Below, piece after piece: positions 1 to 10,593 of a DNA stretch of 64,000 bases. The notes under the pieces were generated by a model, which saw only the letters and a list, made by a program, of their open reading frames with translations, searched no databases and was not told where the DNA came from. The translations under genes and the position numbers were made by a program. Source of the stretch: Ochotona curzoniae (Eukaryota > Chordata > Mammalia > Lagomorpha > Ochotonidae); contig NW_024467106.1 in assembly GCF_017591425.1 (NCBI RefSeq), forward strand, positions 23,922,501 through 23,986,500, read 5' to 3'. Each line of letters begins with the position of its first letter. The first letter of the stretch is position 1.

Positions 1-691
1 CATACATGTGTATTTATTTCAACACTTATATGCTTAATATCTATTTTCATATGTTTTCACTACAAGTTTATACTGATACACTCAGTTTTCATCCAACACA
101 AACTGTCATTGTATCTTCCTTTTATAGTCTTATTCCTTATGAAGACAAGGAATAAAGAAGCTGGTTCCAATTAGTGTAAACTTGTTTTTGCTTAACCCCA
201 GAAAATGCCAGAAAGTTTTAATTGCTAATATTTATGCATGTTCTTGAGAGATCTATAAGGTTTTTCCTCCCTTATTTCAATAACCCCAAATCTCCTATTA
301 TACTCTTTTTTGTTTGTTTGTTCTTTTGTTTTGGTTTGAGCCGAGGCTCAAATCTCTAATCTCATACTCTAATCTCCAAAATGTTTCGCACAAATGTGGC
401 TGTGCCAGGGCTGAAGTCAGGAGCCAGTCCAAGGAAAACTTTTTGGGTGAAAACATTTAATTCTGGACAATGAAAAATTTATATTATCACACATATGAAA
501 ATATTTGTTTTCCAAATATGCTTAATTCAACAAACATGTATGTTTTATACAAGACCCTGTGACTGATATGTGAACAACCAAACCTTAGTAACCTATATTG
601 ATTCCTTCAAATGAGTTCTTGAAGTGATGCATATATAAGGCATCCCTGGGAAATTGCAATGATACAGTCTTGTAGGCAAGGGTTAATCATT

Positions 692-2065
692 TTTAAAAAT
701 TTAGTTGTTTTTTTTTAAGATTTATTTTTATTATTATTATCATTTTTTAATTGGAAAGGCGGATATACAGAGAGGAGAGAGGAAGATCTTCCGTCCGATG
801 ATTCACTCCCCAAGTGAGCGCAATGGCTGATGCTATGCCGGTCCGAAGCCAGGAGCCTCTTCCGGGTCTCCCACGCAGGTGCAGGGTCCCAAAGCTTTGG
901 GCCGTCCTCGACTGCTTTCCCAGGCCACAGGCAGGGAGCTGGAAAGGAAGTGGGGCTGCTGGGATAGAACTGGCGCCCATATGGGATCCCGGGCGTTCAA
1001 GGTGAAGACGTTAACCACTGTGCCACTGCGCCGGGCCCTTAGTTGCTTTTTAAATTACATTTGATTTAATAACAGTTTCATAGGCTTTGGGAATCCCCCA
1101 ACCCCTCCCTGTACCTTCCCCCCATGGGTGGATCTCTCCACCTAGTTGCAGTATTACAGTTCAAATCCAATCATAATTATTTCATTGCAAGCATGTACTT
1201 TGCATAGTGTCCAGCATCTTATTGTCCAGATAAATTCAACAGTTTCTTGGTGAGACCATCTCTGGTCTGAAGGCAGAGCTGGCAGAATATCATGATGACC
1301 AATTAAAAGCCACAACATAACATCAACAACTGTTTACAACCTCATGTAGTTAAATGACATGGTATTGAGTGACTGATATGTTAGAAAATGCAAGTTCTTA
1401 ACCACATCCTGTGATTACTCTATTGGCATTTCAATTTTAGTTTATACACAACTGGCTGCTATACACCTTAAAATGGTTATAGGGTACTGTTCAGCTGTCT
1501 TGTGTCTCTTTTCATTTTAGTATTTAGCAGTTTATAGTATTGAAGCATAATTTTTGCTGAACCTCGTGGATTTTGGGATAGTCCATGTTGGCTTATAACT
1601 CTATCAAGGCATTATATCAACAGTTGAAGTGCAGAACAGTTTTAGGAGGGGTGTGCAGAGAAATCTTCAATACCTTAGTGAGGAGTAACTTATGTTTGTG
1701 TCCTACCTAGTAAGGTATATGTGAGTCCAGGCTAACTGTTTCTTACTTGGTACTAAGCTTTCCTTGTTGTTCTCTAGCTAATCTAATTTTTTTTTGGGGG
1801 GGAGGGCTTTGGAGTGACCCTGATGGTCATTGCAAGAGAGGGTGAGGATCCAAAGTTGGAACTAAGGACCAGAGAAAGCTCCTCTCCCGATTCCCGAAGC
1901 AAGTATACTGTTCTTCTGTTTCTCCGGACCACTCAGGGCTCCTGGCTGTTGTTTTGATGACATTGGCTCCTGTGGGGTAGGATTTGGGCTTCTTCCTTCC
2001 CATGTGGGAGATCCAAATGGGAGTGGATGACCTCAGAGTTCTTGGCCTCTGAAGGCATTCTAATT
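692..2065 (-). mobile_element. 5'-truncated lagomorph L1, 3' UTR part, with complete target-site duplication
   Basis: A minus-strand L1 fragment of about 1.0 kb, not counting the CSINE inside it. The poly(A) end lies at low coordinates as a T-run. The G-rich polypurine block of the L1 3' UTR reads as C-runs at about 1092-1122. The flanks are a perfect 15-base direct repeat, caagggttaatcatt, at 677-691 and 2066-2080, which marks both ends of a target-primed insertion. The body is about 80 percent alike by eye to the L1 at 55882-56628. No ORF2 coding sequence is retained. A young CSINE interrupts the tail (about 713-1038). Confidence 0.88.
713..1038 (-). mobile_element. CSINE, young full-length copy
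   Basis: A complete tRNA-derived lagomorph C-type SINE in reverse orientation. The A-rich tail is the T-run and TTATT-like repeats at the left, and the 5' end is the GGGCCCGGCGC motif (read on the minus strand) at 1038. CpG sites are largely kept, which suggests recent insertion. The flanks share ttagttg plus a T-run at 701-712 and 1039-1050. It sits in the poly(A) tail of the surrounding L1, so it is younger than that L1. Confidence 0.93.
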
Positions 2066-2080
2066 CAAGGGTTAATCATT

Positions 2081-4164
2081 GAAATGATGAAAAATCATGA
2101 CAAGTAGCAAGACAGAATGAAAAGTATTTGGGATGAATGTGCAGTTATGCTCACCTGTAATCAGAAGATGATAAGGCTTGATTTGGATTCAGGGCATTTA
2201 TTACTAGTTCAAAGCCAAGGGTCACCATTCGTAATTTAGTTTGATTGTAAAACTGTTGGAGCACAGAAGCTATGGTTTAAAAGAAAGCCCCTGTAAGTGA
2301 ACAATAGGGCAAAATCTTTAGGACTGTGAGCAATGGGAAATGACACATGAGAAACAGCTCCCTTGGGTTTTTGCCATGAGATAAAAAGGACTATTAACCC
2401 TAATACTGTAGGTTTTTTAAGCACCCCAGATGTTTTGAGCAAAATGTTGCAATAATTGCATAACGGGATAATTTACAGAACTTTGTTGATTCATGAAAAT
2501 ATAGTAACATAGAGCTTTAACAAAGGTTAGGGAATTAGTCTGTCAAGAGAAAAAAAAATTAATCAGTGGGGGTCCCAGAGACTAGTCAATGTGCTTCATC
2601 AATTAAATAACACCCATCTGTTCACACCATTTAAAAATCCTAATCAAGTATAGTGGGCCTATCTCTTAAAAATATTATTGTGAAAAACCTTTTTTTCTGC
2701 CGTATGTATAAGACATTGGCTGTGTGTTTTCCATTTATGATTTCCTGTAAAAGTGTTACACTAAGTCCCTCAAGTATATTTCTTGGGTTCTCTTTCTAGG
2801 CCAATGTCCATCAATTCTCATCCTAGGCGAATTCATTGTTTAAGCAGTTGATACAAATTATCCCACCAACTGGACCTGTCACTTAGTTTGTTAGACTGTT
2901 TTAACCGAAGTTGATTTAAACACTTAATATTTTTTCTTTTATTGCCTGAATATGATTATATTTTTTTGGGTACCAAACTTTCAGTTATCTTTTTTTGAGG
3001 GGGGATACCAGAAGTTAATTTACCTATAATACAGGTAGTAGTAACCCCCACATTTAGATTGAACATGTCAAAGAACTTCTCATAAAGCACAACCCCAAAA
3101 CACAGTGCTAAGCACATAAGGCCAAAAGTTACCAAACCTAACATAGTTTGTTTGCCAAGCATTTATTGGAAAAATAAATTCAAAATTTTATGTGCATTCT
3201 TAATGGAAGAAGCCCAAATTAATACTAACCATGCCAAATGCTGTCATGAGGCATAAACCTGAAGGTTTCTTCCACTGATCGTCTATGCCAAAATTCCAGT
3301 GCTTACCCTACAGTAGCAGTATTGAGATTTGGCCAACAGCTAGTGTTGCGGTTAGTGTGGTTGTACATTGTTGACATTTCTGAAAGTTTCTGAGAATTGA
3401 AGTTTTATGATTCCCAAAGCATCAACAGGATAATGGCTCTTTTTAGCTTCATGAGCATCTGCTGTTCAGAATGTCATTCAAATTCAGTCTTTCCCATAGT
3501 CTCTGGTAGCTTTGTGAATACACACTATTAATATTTTCTATGAATTCTGAACAAATCAAGCAGCTCAATCCATTTTGTGGCCTCTTGCTTTTATTTGAAG
3601 CTAACAGTAACTATTTGAATGAGCATATAATTTAGTTCCCAGTAATTGACTGTTAACCTCCAGGACTAGATAAAACAGTGCTCCCATAGAGCAAACTCTA
3701 AAAAAAAAAAAAATAGAGAAAATTTGAAATACTCACTAACATAGGTAAAAAAAAGTTCTTTCTATTTAGATATAAAAATATTTTCAGACGTACTTTCTGA
3801 TAGAGGTGATTAAGTAGTCTTACAGAACCTTCACCTAAAATCCATAACTTAAAACATTTTTTTCTGTAATTGCATCACTGTATCATCCCAATTTAATTAG
3901 ATTGAACTTTAATATTTGATTAGCAATGTTCATTAGTAGTACATTATTCCCAGTGTCCAGAAATTCCCATGAACTTTCTCTTTTACCCATAGGCAATTCA
4001 ATGTACCAATTCAAAATTCCTTGACTCTGTTGCTAGGGGAACCTGGCCATGCTGTCACGTAGAATCATAATTCTATCTTTCATTTCATATCATTTAAAAT
4101 TGACATTGATTCTGTGAATCTGCAGGATTTTCATGGATCATAAAATGTTTCTGATTAATTAAAT
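2081..4164. other. No gene recognised
   Basis: AT-rich sequence without a recognisable gene. Short hydrophobic reading frames occur on the minus strand (2236-2442 and 2956-3162) but match no family I know. I cannot assign any repeat here with confidence. Confidence 0.5.
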
Positions 4165-4480
4165 CTGACAAAATGAGGTAATTTGTTTAGAGATGAGATT
4201 GCTGGATCACATGAAAGCTCTATTTGTAATTTTTTGAGGAGCATCTATAACCCAGTGGCTGTACAAATTTATCATCACACCAACAATGAACAAGGATTTC
4301 CTTTCTCTGTATCCTTAAATATTTTCATTGCCTTTTTTATACCAACCATTGTAATAAATATATATGATATCTTATTATATTTTGTCATTCTGTTATGCTG
4401 AGCATTTTCAAGAAACTAATTGGAATTTTATGTTTTATGTTTTCTTTTGAGAAAAGTGTCTTCGGGTCCTTACCCATGTT

Positions 4481-4606
4481 TCCCAGGATGTAGGCAGGAA
4501 GCTGGATCAGAAGTGGAGAAGCCTGGACTCAAACCAGCACCCATATGGGATGTTGGTTCTACAGGTGGAGTGCTACCCTTCTAAGCCAGGGTGCTGGTTG
4601 TGAGAA
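4481..4606 (-). mobile_element. Old CSINE fragment
   Basis: The tRNA-like 5' half of a CSINE in reverse. Recognisable pieces are tcccaggatgtaggcaggaagctgga, the B-box region near 4530, and cccatatgggat at 4541-4552. It is diverged, lacks its tail half, and lies inside the minus-strand L1. Confidence 0.75.
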
Positions 4607-4703
4607 GGTCCAGTTTAAATCTTTTTGTATATGGCCATGAAGTTTTACCAACACCTTTTTATTGGCTAAATTTTCCTTTTCCACTGTGTATATTGTTATA
4701 AAA

Positions 4704-4912
4704 GATTTATTTTTAGTTGAAAGGCAAGTTAAAGAGGAGAGCCAGAGAAAGATCTTTCATCTGGTTCACTGCCCAAATGACTGCTATGATTATAGCTGGG
4801 CTGCTCTGGAGCCAACAGCCTGTAGCTTCTTCCAGATCTCTCATATGAATTCAGGGTACCAAGAACCTGGGCCATCTTCTACTGCTTTCTCAGCAAATTC
4901 TCAGGGAGTGAT
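4704..4912 (-). mobile_element. Old CSINE, 3' part
   Basis: Begins with the reverse tail (aaagatttatttt), then the conserved body up to the ctgctttctcag segment. The tRNA-like 5' end is missing. It is more diverged than the young copies and lies inside the L1 fragment. Confidence 0.78.
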
Positions 4913-5040
4913 ATAAAATTGGTTCATTTTCATTAATCTGTGTCTATTTTTGTTACTGCCATGCTATTTAAAGTACCATGCTTTATGGTACATATTGAAA
5001 TTAAATAGTGTGATGCCCCAATTTTGTTGTTCTATAATTT

Positions 5041-5560
5041 TGATTGATAAATTATACATACATAGGTTATAATATTTTCATGTATAGACACATTGCACAA
5101 TGAACAATTCAGGTTCATTAGCCTACCCATCACTTGAAACATTTATTTAACATTCTTTGAGGAGGCATCATCCAAGATCCTCTTGTATTGTATAACCCAT
5201 TTGAAATGGCACAAGAAACCATGAATAGCCAAGGCTATCCTGAAGAATAAAAGAAAAGCTTGTGGACCTCAAGACATACCACAGGACAGTGGTCATCAAA
5301 ACAATCTGGTACTGGGACAGAAACACAAGATAAATGGGACAGAATAGAAACCAAAGAAGGCAGCCCATTCGTGTACAGCAAACTAAACTTTGCTGTCTTT
5401 ATTGGACAAATTTACAATAGGACTACCATTCCATCTAGCAATATTAGTTACTCCTGGTTGCATATCCCATGTTTACTGCAGCACTATTCAAAATAGCCAA
5501 GAAGTGGAAGCAAACTAAATTTCTATCCACTGATGAATGGATAATGAAAATTTGAAAATG
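5041..5560 (+). mobile_element. Old L1 fragments, 3' UTR and ORF2 end, sense
   Basis: 5041-5155 resembles the L1MA/L1MB-type 3' UTR, with the 'acattgcacaatga' and 'cccatcacttgaaac' segments. 5255-5555 resembles the ORF2 C-terminus, with 'gtcatcaaaacaatctggtactggg', 'catgtttactgcagcactattc' and 'gatgaatggataa'. Both read on the plus strand, opposite to the L1 just upstream. Deletions have brought the segments together. No coding capacity remains. Confidence 0.72.
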
Positions 5561-6422
5561 AACACAAAAAACATTAGCATGAATTTCTTAAAATTTGAGT
5601 AGCCTTAATATAAATGCTTACTTTTGTTCTGTTGATTTATTCATTTATTGCATATCCAAATTTTTCATTCCACAAAAGGCCATTGATGCCATCTTGCATG
5701 AAATTTATCAAAAGGAATGAAGATAAAGTAAGCACAAGTTAATGACTACACATCCAGTTCCAGCAAATATTAATATTAGTGAATATTTTATTTCACTCAT
5801 AATATCTAATAAGATAATTTTTATTTGTAGCATTTCAGTTTAGCAATTATACGTATTGTCAAGCTTTTGTTTTGCTTTTCTTGTCATTGATATACTCGTT
5901 TCTTAAAAGCTCACATTTCACAAAATTTGGTGAACTTTTTTTGTTTCCAAATGATAAAACCAAGAGATTAGCATTTTGTTTTTGAGCTGTAGTTCAGTCA
6001 CAATACATTCCCTGAACTATTCTTAATTGGATTTGTGGGACACTGTCCCTGACGCATGAGAAGTTTCTCCATTCCACAGTTCTCTCACTCCAACTTTAAA
6101 TTGCATTGGGAGTTGGGGAACAATTACAGTAACAGTTGCATCACAAATATTTACTCTTTCACATCTATGGAATTGGGCATAGTTTGTAGTATTTGACCTT
6201 AATTCAGAATTCTGTCTTAAATACCAAGAAAAAAGTACTTGGTTACTCCACAAGGTAGAAGTAATTTATTTGTATAAAGGTAAGATCTGAATCCTGGGAA
6301 ATTTAATCTTAATTAAATCCTATATATAGTTAGTCAGTAGCAAACACGTACTTGTAACATGAATAACATCAAGCAATACAGATAACAATTTATTTTTACC
6401 ATAATTGTGATTTATTATTTCA
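5561..6422. other. No gene recognised
   Basis: AT-rich sequence with no recognisable gene or repeat. The only longer frame (6023-6253, minus strand) is 76 codons and matches no family known to me. Confidence 0.45.
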
Positions 6423-6512
6423 TTATTTTATAATGTCTATCTTTTTGGCCATTTCCATATACTGTTTTGTTATTATTAATATGTTTACAAATAAGAAAAC
6501 TGAGCTAAAATT
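6423..6512 (+). repeat. Inverted repeat, left arm (90 bases)
   Basis: The reverse complement of 7229-7318 with 87 of 90 bases identical and no gap; the three differences are all transitions. The inner end (near 6487-6508) carries a weak MIR-like 'aagaaaactgagct' motif. Beyond the outer end a weaker, gapped similarity seems to continue for about 40 bases. Confidence 0.9.
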
Positions 6513-7228
6513 TAACAATCAAGGAGACTTCAACCAAAGACTGATTTTAGTTTGAGACATTTTTTCACCATGATAAACCATGTCATATATAATTTTATTT
6601 CCAAATAAATACAAAGTAGCCTCTCTATCTGTAGTGCTTAAGCTGTTATATAAGATGGCAGCCCTGTTAGTGTAGATGGAAAGATATTTTAAATAAAAGT
6701 TAGAACCTGCTTTAAACACGCCGTCTGGGAGTACTTAGTAGTTCTGTTTGACTCCATAAATGCTATGCAAAGAAATTAAGAGTCTATAAAGTATGCTTTC
6801 ACCAGTTTAGGCAAAACCAACTTACGGCTTGTGTTACAAGCAGTGTAGAGCAATGAGAAAGGAGAGAAAGGAAACTTCTTCTCCGTGTTTCTTTTCTCTC
6901 AGTTTACAAGATAACCAATTACAAGTGCTAGAAGCAGGAGACCAAAGGCAGCAAAGCTGGTCTGGTTCATGGTAGGCTTAAATTGGTCAAAGAGAAAGCA
7001 TCCAGAGAACCAGTTGAGGAAATCTAGCTTCAATGTCATTACACTGTCTGTTGGAAGCTCTTGGCTTCTTCTTGCTTGCCCCCAAGGGTGTTTGATCTGG
7101 AACATTGCATTTGTCATGGTAAGTCAATATCTTGCTGTCTTTGTTTTGCAGTTGTGACTGGATTGATCACAGTGCCTCATGTCTTTTTTCCAACATACTT
7201 CCTGAGCAGATTCTGAATTTCAGTTTGG
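6513..7228. other. 716-base spacer between inverted-repeat arms
   Basis: Unassigned sequence. It contains a 72-codon minus-strand frame (6899-7117) ending in a hydrophobic stretch rich in Leu, Ala and Val, and a 66-codon minus-strand frame (6519-6719). Neither matches a family I can name. A transposon interior and a plain unique segment both remain possible. Confidence 0.4.
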
Positions 7229-7318
7229 AATTTTAGCTCGGTTTTCTTATTTGCAAGCATATTAATAATAACAAAACAGTATATGGAAATGGCCAAAAAG
7301 ATAGACATTATAAAATAA
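7229..7318 (-). repeat. Inverted repeat, right arm (90 bases)
   Basis: Partner of the arm at 6423-6512. With about 3 percent divergence, the duplication, or the last gene conversion between the arms, is much younger than the MIR-like sequence it contains. Confidence 0.9.
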
Positions 7319-7504
7319 GTATAGAATAATGGTACATTTTTTGTTATTTAGAAGGCAAAGATCTGGGTTTATTTCAGCAACATCAATTACTTGCCATTAC
7401 TTCTGTCTTGATGAATTTAAATTTTTTTTCATAGAAAACATGGAGTCAGTCGAGACTATCCCATGATTTATCTGAGATATATAAGCTTGTAGAATTTGGA
7501 TTCA

Positions 7505-7650
7505 TCAAGTCTGACAAAACGAGGTAATTTGTTTAGAGATGAGATTGCTAGACCACATGGAAGCTCTATTTTTAATCTTTTGAGAAACATCTAACACAGT
7601 CGCTGTACAAATTTATAGTCACACAAACATTGGACAAAAATTCTATATTG
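7505..7650 (-). mobile_element. Old L1 fragment, ORF2 3' part, antisense
   Basis: Shares 'tctgacaaaa.gaggtaatttg' and the next 100 or so bases with 4165-4290. Both correspond to the antisense of the L1 ORF2 C-terminal region, including 'gctgtacaaattta' near 7603. Confidence 0.65.
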
Positions 7651-8030
7651 TTTTGAGAAGCAATTGGCATACTATTGGATAAAGAACCTTAGTAACAATA
7701 ACAATTTTTTTCTTTTTTGAAAATTCCTTTTAAGAATTTATTATATTCTAGGTGATATTCTGATTCGATCACAACCAATTAAAATAATAGAATTACTCCA
7801 TTTTCCATCATTATCTGCAAATTATGCTCAAGGCCATCTATTACCATTCTTTCAAAGAGAGAATAATGGTACGTTAAGGATAGGATAATGACTTTCTATG
7901 GGCACTGTTGAATGTGTAGAATCAGTTTTTTGTGATCCCAGTTTTTTGTTTTGTGACTCTCAGATTATTCCTTATTGTTAAATGATATCTTCTACACAGA
8001 TACTAGCACTGGAAGTGGGAGAATAATGTA

Positions 8031-8045
8031 GAGAATGGGTGTTGA
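8031..8045. repeat. Target-site duplication of the U2 fragment (left copy)
   Basis: gagaatgggtgttga, repeated without mismatch at 8078-8092. The two copies bracket the 32-base U2-derived insertion exactly. Confidence 0.95.
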
Positions 8046-8077
8046 ATTGCTTCTCAGCCTTTTGGCTAAGATCAAGT
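8046..8077 (+). pseudogene. U2 snRNA 5'-end retropseudogene (nucleotides 1-32)
   Basis: Matches nucleotides 1 to 32 of mammalian U2 spliceosomal RNA with two differences (positions 3 and 11). Both hit CpG dinucleotides (CG to TG and CG to CA), as expected from decay of methylated CpG. The copy starts at the first base of the RNA, is cut off at the 3' side and has no poly(A) tail. The 15-base direct repeats at 8031-8045 and 8078-8092 show that it arrived by reverse transcription and integration. It is too short to make a functional snRNA. Truncated snRNA pseudogenes with flanking repeats are a known class. Confidence 0.9.
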
Positions 8078-8092
8078 GAGAATGGGTGTTGA

Positions 8093-9954
8093 TATCCTCC
8101 CATCTATTATACACCTACAGAACTTATACAAAGCTCAAAATATGCACACAGAGATGGTTCAGTTAACTAAATGAAATAAAAATTATCCCTCCCACCCTTT
8201 GTTTTTCTTTGAAGGGAATATTCTGTTCTTAAACTGAATCAATTACAAATATTAATCATTTTAGGTGTTTAAGTTTTTATCTCTAAAATTACATGCCTTA
8301 TATATTCCTTTATTTTCTGGTACAATGTTGACATAATTCTACTATGGATTATTAACTAAATTATTACCTGAGAATATTCTATTGCTTGGTATCATCTGTT
8401 TTATAGTAACTTGTCCTCAGGTAGTAAAGAATCCACACAATGGACAATAGTAGAAATGGCGAAATTTTCAAAAGCCATCACCCCTCATAAAGCCTAAACT
8501 TGAGATTTTTACCAAAATCAAGTTGGGTAGCTATAATCTAGCTTTCACATCTAGAGAATAATTACTGAAAACTCCAATAATCTCAATATCCTAATTCTTT
8601 GAGTTGTATTTCTGCTGTAAAATATCAAAGCTCATGTTGTCAGGTTTGACGTGCTGCTGAAGTGACAAGGGCTAAACCCTTCATGAACCTGTTGTCCCTG
8701 CTCTCCTTCCCCCATCCCACAAAGAAGTGCCAAATTTTCTGATTCTAGAGGGCTTTTTTTCTTTTGTTTACGTTCCTGGTATACTCTCCTCAAACGTGCT
8801 TTTCTCTAATCCTTCCCTGAAAAGTCTGTCCAAAAATGATGTTTGGCCAATCTGCTTGTTAGTAATTTCGGATCTACTTGATTGAGATAACTTGTATCTT
8901 CAAAACCTGTCTAGTACTCTTTATGGTTCTGATTCCAGGATAAGTCTTCCTAAAGTCTCAGTCACATGATTTATTTCTCATAAAATTATTCTTTTGGGGA
9001 AAAAATCAATGATTTTCAAAATGTCAGAAATGTAACTTTATCTACCATGTATATTTTAGTGTATATTTTCTCAGAATCCTGCTTATGGATTATGTAATGG
9101 TACCACTTTATATTTTTTTCCATCTGTTTATAACTGTGCCCTGAAAATGACTTGGAATAAGGTAGGTAGGTCATCTTAAATTATTGTTCTGCTTTTAAAA
9201 ATATGTCCTTTTGCAGTATTTTAAAGAGTAATTAACATTATGTCAATTTGGATTTTCTCTAAAGTAAAATAATTATGTTCTTGAATATTTAGTTTGTTAT
9301 ACTAATATACATAATAAGGCAAAAAGGAAGTGGATCTGCACCAGAAACATTTAGATTATCTGTCAAGTTAAAGTCTTGCGACTCAGGTGCTTTGGGGCCT
9401 AGTTAGGTAAGCATTAACTAGGTGCTTATGAGGAAAGCAGATTTCACTGGTACTTCTTGCAACACTAAAATCCTGAAGGTTTTCAAGATGCTTTGTATGT
9501 ACACGAAAATTAGTGAACCCATGAACCAAACTTAGCATCAGAGATTTAATTTTCAAGCTCTACTTTATTACTTGTTATCTGGTCATCTTTGTCAAGTTAA
9601 TCTTGCTAGTTGAAAATTATTATACGTAAAAATATTATACAGTGTAGAGTATGTATATGAGGGAACTTCAAAAATCATGTAAAAGAATTAAGACAGGTAT
9701 ATTTTGGTGCAGAATCTATAGAATAAAATACTTGAAGCTGGTCAATGTAACTATTTTGTTATAAAGCAGTCGTGTAAGATACTTGAAATTTGGGTTTAAA
9801 ATGAGTTTAACAACCAACTATGCCTTTAGTAGAAGTGAAAGTTTATTGCATGCTATTCAGTTCATTGTGATATCTATAAATACATGACTAAACTGACTCT
9901 TGAAGTGATATGAAGTGTCAGAAATATATGTAGAAAAAACAAAATTGAAATTTT
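8093..9954. other. No gene recognised; one unclassified short repeat
   Basis: Mostly AT-rich unique sequence. About 9659-9725 ('gagggaacttcaaaaa' followed by 'tattttggtgca') resembles 31692-31760, so both probably belong to one old interspersed repeat that I cannot name. Confidence 0.5.
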
Positions 9955-10110
9955 TGAATTTTATTTTAGTTGACATATTGTATATATTTACAGGATGCAG
10001 GATGATAATTTGCATGTGTACAATGTATAAAGATCAAATAAAGGTAATTAACACTTCAAATGTTGTAACATTCCTCATTTTTATATGTTGAGAAAATTTG
10101 TATTCTTTGC
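9955..10110 (+). mobile_element. Old L1 3' UTR fragment, sense
   Basis: Shows the run of motifs typical of L1MA/L1MB-type 3' UTRs: 'ttttagttgacatattgtatatattta', 'tgtacaatgtataaagatcaaata' and 'taattaacacttcaaa'. It lies about 500 bases upstream of the OR13D1-like pseudogene. Confidence 0.65.
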
Positions 10111-10593
10111 TTAAATAATAAATTGCTGTACATTTTATATTCCCCTTGGGCTATGGGACACAAGAAATCATTTTTTCTGTTGACCACTATTAGCACGGAA
10201 TCAAAATTTCAGTGCTTGTTGGTCTTTTGCCCTCTCATCTGATTTTTTTTTCCCCCTGAGAAAATGAAATTAGAAATAAAATTGAATTTGACAATTTGGG
10301 TTTGTGGAAACTTAAACTTGGGAACATCTTTTTACCAATAGGAAATGTTATTACTACTTGTGTATCTGATCACATGTAGATCTCCACATGTTGGTAATGA
10401 GGCATGCATACCTCTGTTATTTCTAATTTTGTCATATTTTATTCTAGTCAGGCACATTATTGAAGATAACTGGATCTCAGATCACCAAGCAAATATTCTT
10501 CCTAATTTCTAAAATTAGGGTTGTTCACATCGTTACTAGCATTTATTTCTTGACTGTACATTAATGTTTGCCTTAGACAACTTGAAAGATGAT

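Larger units (their letters stand above)
4165..5040 (-). mobile_element. Old L1 fragment, ORF2 3' part, antisense
   Basis: The plus strand reads as the complement of the L1 ORF2 C-terminal region. The usual antisense landmarks appear in order: the gattgctggatcaca-like segment near 4197, the 'cagtggctgtacaaattt' segment near 4253, and the 'ccatgc...gtgatgcc' segment near 4960-5020. It has internal deletions and is split by two CSINEs (4481-4606 and 4704-4912). The first 100 bases resemble 7505-7650. Confidence 0.75.

Noticed and set aside
1..691. Possible gene or repeat at the left window edge
   Set aside because: AT-rich sequence with no supported exon or named repeat. 301-345 is only a T/G-rich low-complexity tract.
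1831..1846. 16-base match (tgcaagagagggtgag) between the L1 at 1831-1846 and 58261-58276
   Set aside because: Flanks do not continue the similarity, so this does not show that the 57-59 kb stretch is L1.
2956..3162. 68-codon minus-strand frame with one clear hydrophobic segment
   Set aside because: No homology that I recognise and no supporting neighbours. Hydrophobic frames are common by chance in T-rich complements.
4165..5560. Antisense L1 followed by sense L1, considered as one L1 with a 5' inversion (twin priming)
   Set aside because: Both parts include the same ORF2 C-terminal region, which a single inverted insertion would not contain twice. Separate insertions fit better.
6899..7117. 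72-codon minus-strand frame with a hydrophobic C-terminus, resembling a membrane anchor or retroviral transmembrane tail
   Set aside because: No family motif, no neighbouring retroviral features and a stop just upstream of its start. Length is within chance expectation.
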